Origin: Planctomycetota bacterium | GTDB lineage: Bacteria; Planctomycetota; UBA1135; GCA-002686595 | Assembly (NCBI GenBank): GCA_026692665.1 | Contig: JAPLOF010000056.1 | Location: 44,459-108,458 of the forward strand | DNA length: 64,000 nucleotides | Direction of reading: 5' to 3' | In this document: piece by piece, positions 62,291 through 64,000 of the stretch | How the letters are laid out: every line of letters begins with the position of its first letter | Position numbering within the stretch: position 1 is the stretch's first letter | The notes under the pieces: generated by a model | The model's database searches: none | Told to the model about the DNA's origin: nothing | The model's input: only the letters and a program-made list of their open reading frames with translations | Made by a program: the position numbers and the translations under genes

Positions 62291-62342
62291 ACCGGTTCGA
62301 TACGTCCTTCCTTCGCGGGCCGCCGTAGGCCACGATCGCCCC

Positions 62343-63389
62343 GTGATCGCCGCCCTATTCCTGGCCGCCCTCCTGCCGTCGCCGCAGAGCTTCCGCCCCA
62401 TCCCGGTGGCGCCCGTCAAGGTCGCCGCGGAACCTGGAGCCGCCCCCGCGCGCATCGAGCGTGGAGAGGGCCAGGTTCCCCTGCTCCTGCCGCGCGAAGA
62501 GGAGCTCCTGTTCGACGTCATCATCGACCTCGGGATCCTCGGCGATCTCGACGTGGGCGACGTGACGCTCAGCTCGGGCCTCGAACGAACGCCGCGCGGA
62601 CTGCCCTCCGCGCGCGACGTGGAGCGCAAGGTCGAGCTCTTCGATCGCGCCTGGGTCAAGGCGATCGCGAAGGGCGGGTACGCCGGGTACGAGCTGACGC
62701 AGACCCTGTCCGCGAGCCACCTCTCCCAGGAGTGGCCGCGCATCCTCTACAAGGACATGCAGCGCGGTTCGGAGAATCGCGAGCGCGAGTTGCGCATCGG
62801 CATGTTCGAAGGCGCGCTGACCGCGGACTATCGCTCGGATCGGCACTGTCCCGGCTGCACGGACCACGGACATTTCGTCGATTCCGTGTGGGCGTGGGGC
62901 GATCCGTATCACTGCAAGAAGTGCAAGCTCGCGGCGCATCGCATCTGGCGCGACCCGGTGCACCGAACGGTCCCCGAGGGCGCCGTCGACATGCTCAGCG
63001 CCGTGTACATCGCGCGCGCGATGGTCCAACTCGGCGTGAAGGAGACCTCGTTCCCGATCGTCGATCAGCAGAAGGTCTGGCGCGTGAAGATCCAGCAGGG
63101 CTCCACGCAGTGGCAGGACGTGCCGGCGGGCCGCTTCGAATGCGCGCAGATGATGCTGTCCGCGGGCCTCGAGCCGGGTGAGCCGAAGCCCGAGGGCGGC
63201 GCGGGCAAGTTCCAGGGACTCTTCGGCATCCAGGGCACGATCCGCATCTGGTTCGACGCGAAGTCGGGCGTGCCGATCCTGATCCAGGGCTCGCTGCCGA
63301 TCCCGGTGCCGTTGGTCGGCGACCTGGACATCTCCGTGCAGTTGAAGAGCTTCAAGGGCACGCCGGCTGGGTTCGGTCCGGCGCGCTGA
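62343..63389 (+). CDS. exported DUF3108-like protein with an embedded zinc ribbon
   Basis: A 348-residue protein starting at a GTG with a signal peptide-like N-terminus. The beta-rich chain (ELLFDVIIDLGILGDLDVGD, and later DMLSAVYIARAMVQLG, VWRVKIQQG and GTIRIWFDAKSGVPILIQGSLP) matches the pattern of the DUF3108 family of envelope proteins. Between the N- and C-terminal halves is a Cys pair insert, CPGC (169-172) and CKKC (191-194), of zinc-ribbon type, unusual for an exported DUF3108 protein. Its function is unknown. It is convergent with ygfZ. Confidence 0.72.
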   Translation: MIAALFLAALLPSPQSFRPIPVAPVKVAAEPGAAPARIERGEGQVPLLLPREEELLFDVIIDLGILGDLDVGDVTLSSGLERTPRGLPSARDVERKVELFDRAWVKAIAKGGYAGYELTQTLSASHLSQEWPRILYKDMQRGSENRERELRIGMFEGALTADYRSDRHCPGCTDHGHFVDSVWAWGDPYHCKKCKLAAHRIWRDPVHRTVPEGAVDMLSAVYIARAMVQLGVKETSFPIVDQQKVWRVKIQQGSTQWQDVPAGRFECAQMMLSAGLEPGEPKPEGGAGKFQGLFGIQGTIRIWFDAKSGVPILIQGSLPIPVPLVGDLDISVQLKSFKGTPAGFGPAR

Positions 63390-63402
63390 TTCGGACCGGT
63401 CC

Positions 63403-64000
63403 TCAGCTCGCGGTCTCGAACTCGCCCGTGGTCGGGATCGCCCCGCGCCGCACGGGGATGGACACGATCGTCGCGGTTGCCGGTCCGTCGCCGAGGCGGA
63501 ACTCGTTGCCGACCTTCTGGTGGCGGCGCTTCACGAAGGCCAGCACGAGGCCGGTGTCGAGCACGAACGAGTAGGCCCAACTCGTCGCGACGCCCAGATC
63601 GCGCCACTCGCCCTCGTCGAGGCGATGGAGGCGCGTCCCGCGCGGCACGGGATCGTCGTGGCTCACGCGCAGCGCGACGAGCCGCTTGTTCAGGCCGCCG
63701 TACGTGTCGATCTTCGCGATCACCTCCTGGCCCGTGTAGCAGCCCTTCGTCAGGCTGAACGCGGATTCGAGGCGCGCCTCCTGCGGGTACACGCTGTCGT
63801 CGATGTCGGCGCCCCACGCGGCGGCGGCGGCCTCCACGCGCAGGATGTCGTGCATGACGACGCCGGCCGGTCGTGCCCCGGCCCGGATGCAGGCGTTCCA
63901 CAGCGCGGCCGCGCGCTCGGGACCGGCGTCGAGTCGCCAGCCTTCCGATCCAGCGACGGGCACCGACGCGACGGAGAGGGGCGCGCCCTCGAAGCTCGCG
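63403..64000 (-). CDS. ygfZ: YgfZ/GcvT-like folate-binding protein (partial, N-terminus off the right edge)
   Basis: The C-terminal 198 residues of a YgfZ-type protein needed for Fe-S cluster maturation in a folate-dependent way. The signature KGCYTGQEVIAKIDTYGG is intact. After it come RLVALRV, the beta-barrel region and WAYSFVLDTGLVLAFVKRRH. The frame stays open to the window's right edge, so the N-terminus is missing. It fits an organism with Fe-S enzymes such as the polyferredoxin at the left edge. Confidence 0.9.
   Translation of the reverse strand, partial: ASFEGAPLSVASVPVAGSEGWRLDAGPERAAALWNACIRAGARPAGVVMHDILRVEAAAAAWGADIDDSVYPQEARLESAFSLTKGCYTGQEVIAKIDTYGGLNKRLVALRVSHDDPVPRGTRLHRLDEGEWRDLGVATSWAYSFVLDTGLVLAFVKRRHQKVGNEFRLGDGPATATIVSIPVRRGAIPTTGEFETAS

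Noticed and set aside
1..64000. CRISPR array, prophage, insertion sequence or rRNA operon
   Set aside because: I saw no regularly spaced repeats, transposase, integrase or phage gene, or rRNA-like sequence in the window.

Overview
The window is a chromosomal segment of a very GC-rich bacterium (about 70% G+C by eye, not counted) with densely packed genes, many GTG/TTG starts, and many start/stop overlaps of 1 to 22 nt. The gene content points to a member of the Planctomycetota. The signs are a Ser/Thr kinase with WD40 repeats beside an ECF sigma factor, MoxR/DUF58/VWA/BatA-like gene sets, secreted proteins with a calcium-binding DxNxNGxxD module and a Gly/Cys-rich C-terminal module, HEAT/TPR lipoproteins, and a Gram-negative outer-membrane (LPS) toolkit. 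The phylum assignment is inference. I see no rRNA, tRNA, CRISPR array, insertion sequence or phage gene, and this does not look like a mobile island.

Layout. 1-3.0 kb: a polyferredoxin cut by the left edge and a secreted surface protein. 3.3-7.6 kb: a WD40 Ser/Thr kinase diverging from an ECF sigma factor. 7.7-8.9 kb: an MFS exporter. 9.2-18.2 kb: an overlapping operon of a coiled-coil membrane protein (split by an in-frame TGA), a MoxR AAA+ ATPase, a membrane protein, an ABC ATPase, two ABC-2 permeases and a DUF58 protein. 18.2-20.3 kb: a fatty-acid/sterol hydroxylase-type protein facing two tandem nucleotidyltransferase-like genes. 20.4-28.5 kb: two BatA/VWA membrane proteins diverging from a HEAT+VWA protein and a CAP-domain protein. 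28.4-32.4 kb: an HpnB-like glycosyltransferase and a large thioredoxin-fold/TPR protein.

32.5-36.5 kb holds a phosphate-type regulatory cluster, phoB-phoR-phoU, followed by a stand-alone copy of the PhoR sensor domain. 36.5-41.0 kb is an LPS block: an LpxL-type acyltransferase and a WaaP-like kinase diverging from two LptF/LptG-type permeases. 41.1-45.2 kb: a TPR lipoprotein, a tandem universal-stress protein, and a dihaem cytochrome c with an ethylbenzene-dehydrogenase-like haem domain. 45.2-49.3 kb: a heptosyltransferase, an orphan NtrY-like histidine kinase and an HpnA-like epimerase. 49.3-54.9 kb: a 1245-residue membrane-anchored protein of repeated beta-sandwich domains, a triple-parvulin protein and a second GT2. 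54.9-64 kb: a small lipoprotein, a galactokinase-like GHMP kinase, an aromatic-rich repeat protein, a secreted protein, a HEAT lipoprotein, a Leu/Glu-type dehydrogenase, a DUF3108-like protein with a built-in zinc ribbon, and YgfZ cut by the right edge.

How the parts may work together. The acyltransferase, LPS kinase, heptosyltransferase, glycosyltransferases and LptF/G-like permeases together imply LPS assembly. The MoxR/DUF58/ABC operon and the BatA/VWA operon are usually one functional unit (AAA+ chaperone plus VWA partners acting at the membrane), split here into two loci 2 kb apart. The features I would look at first are the in-frame TGA at 10255-10257, the orphan PhoR sensor domain, the tandem nucleotidyltransferase pair whose second copy lacks its catalytic acidic residues, the LPS kinase with a second, degenerate kinase fold, and the galactokinase whose sugar-binding motif is altered.
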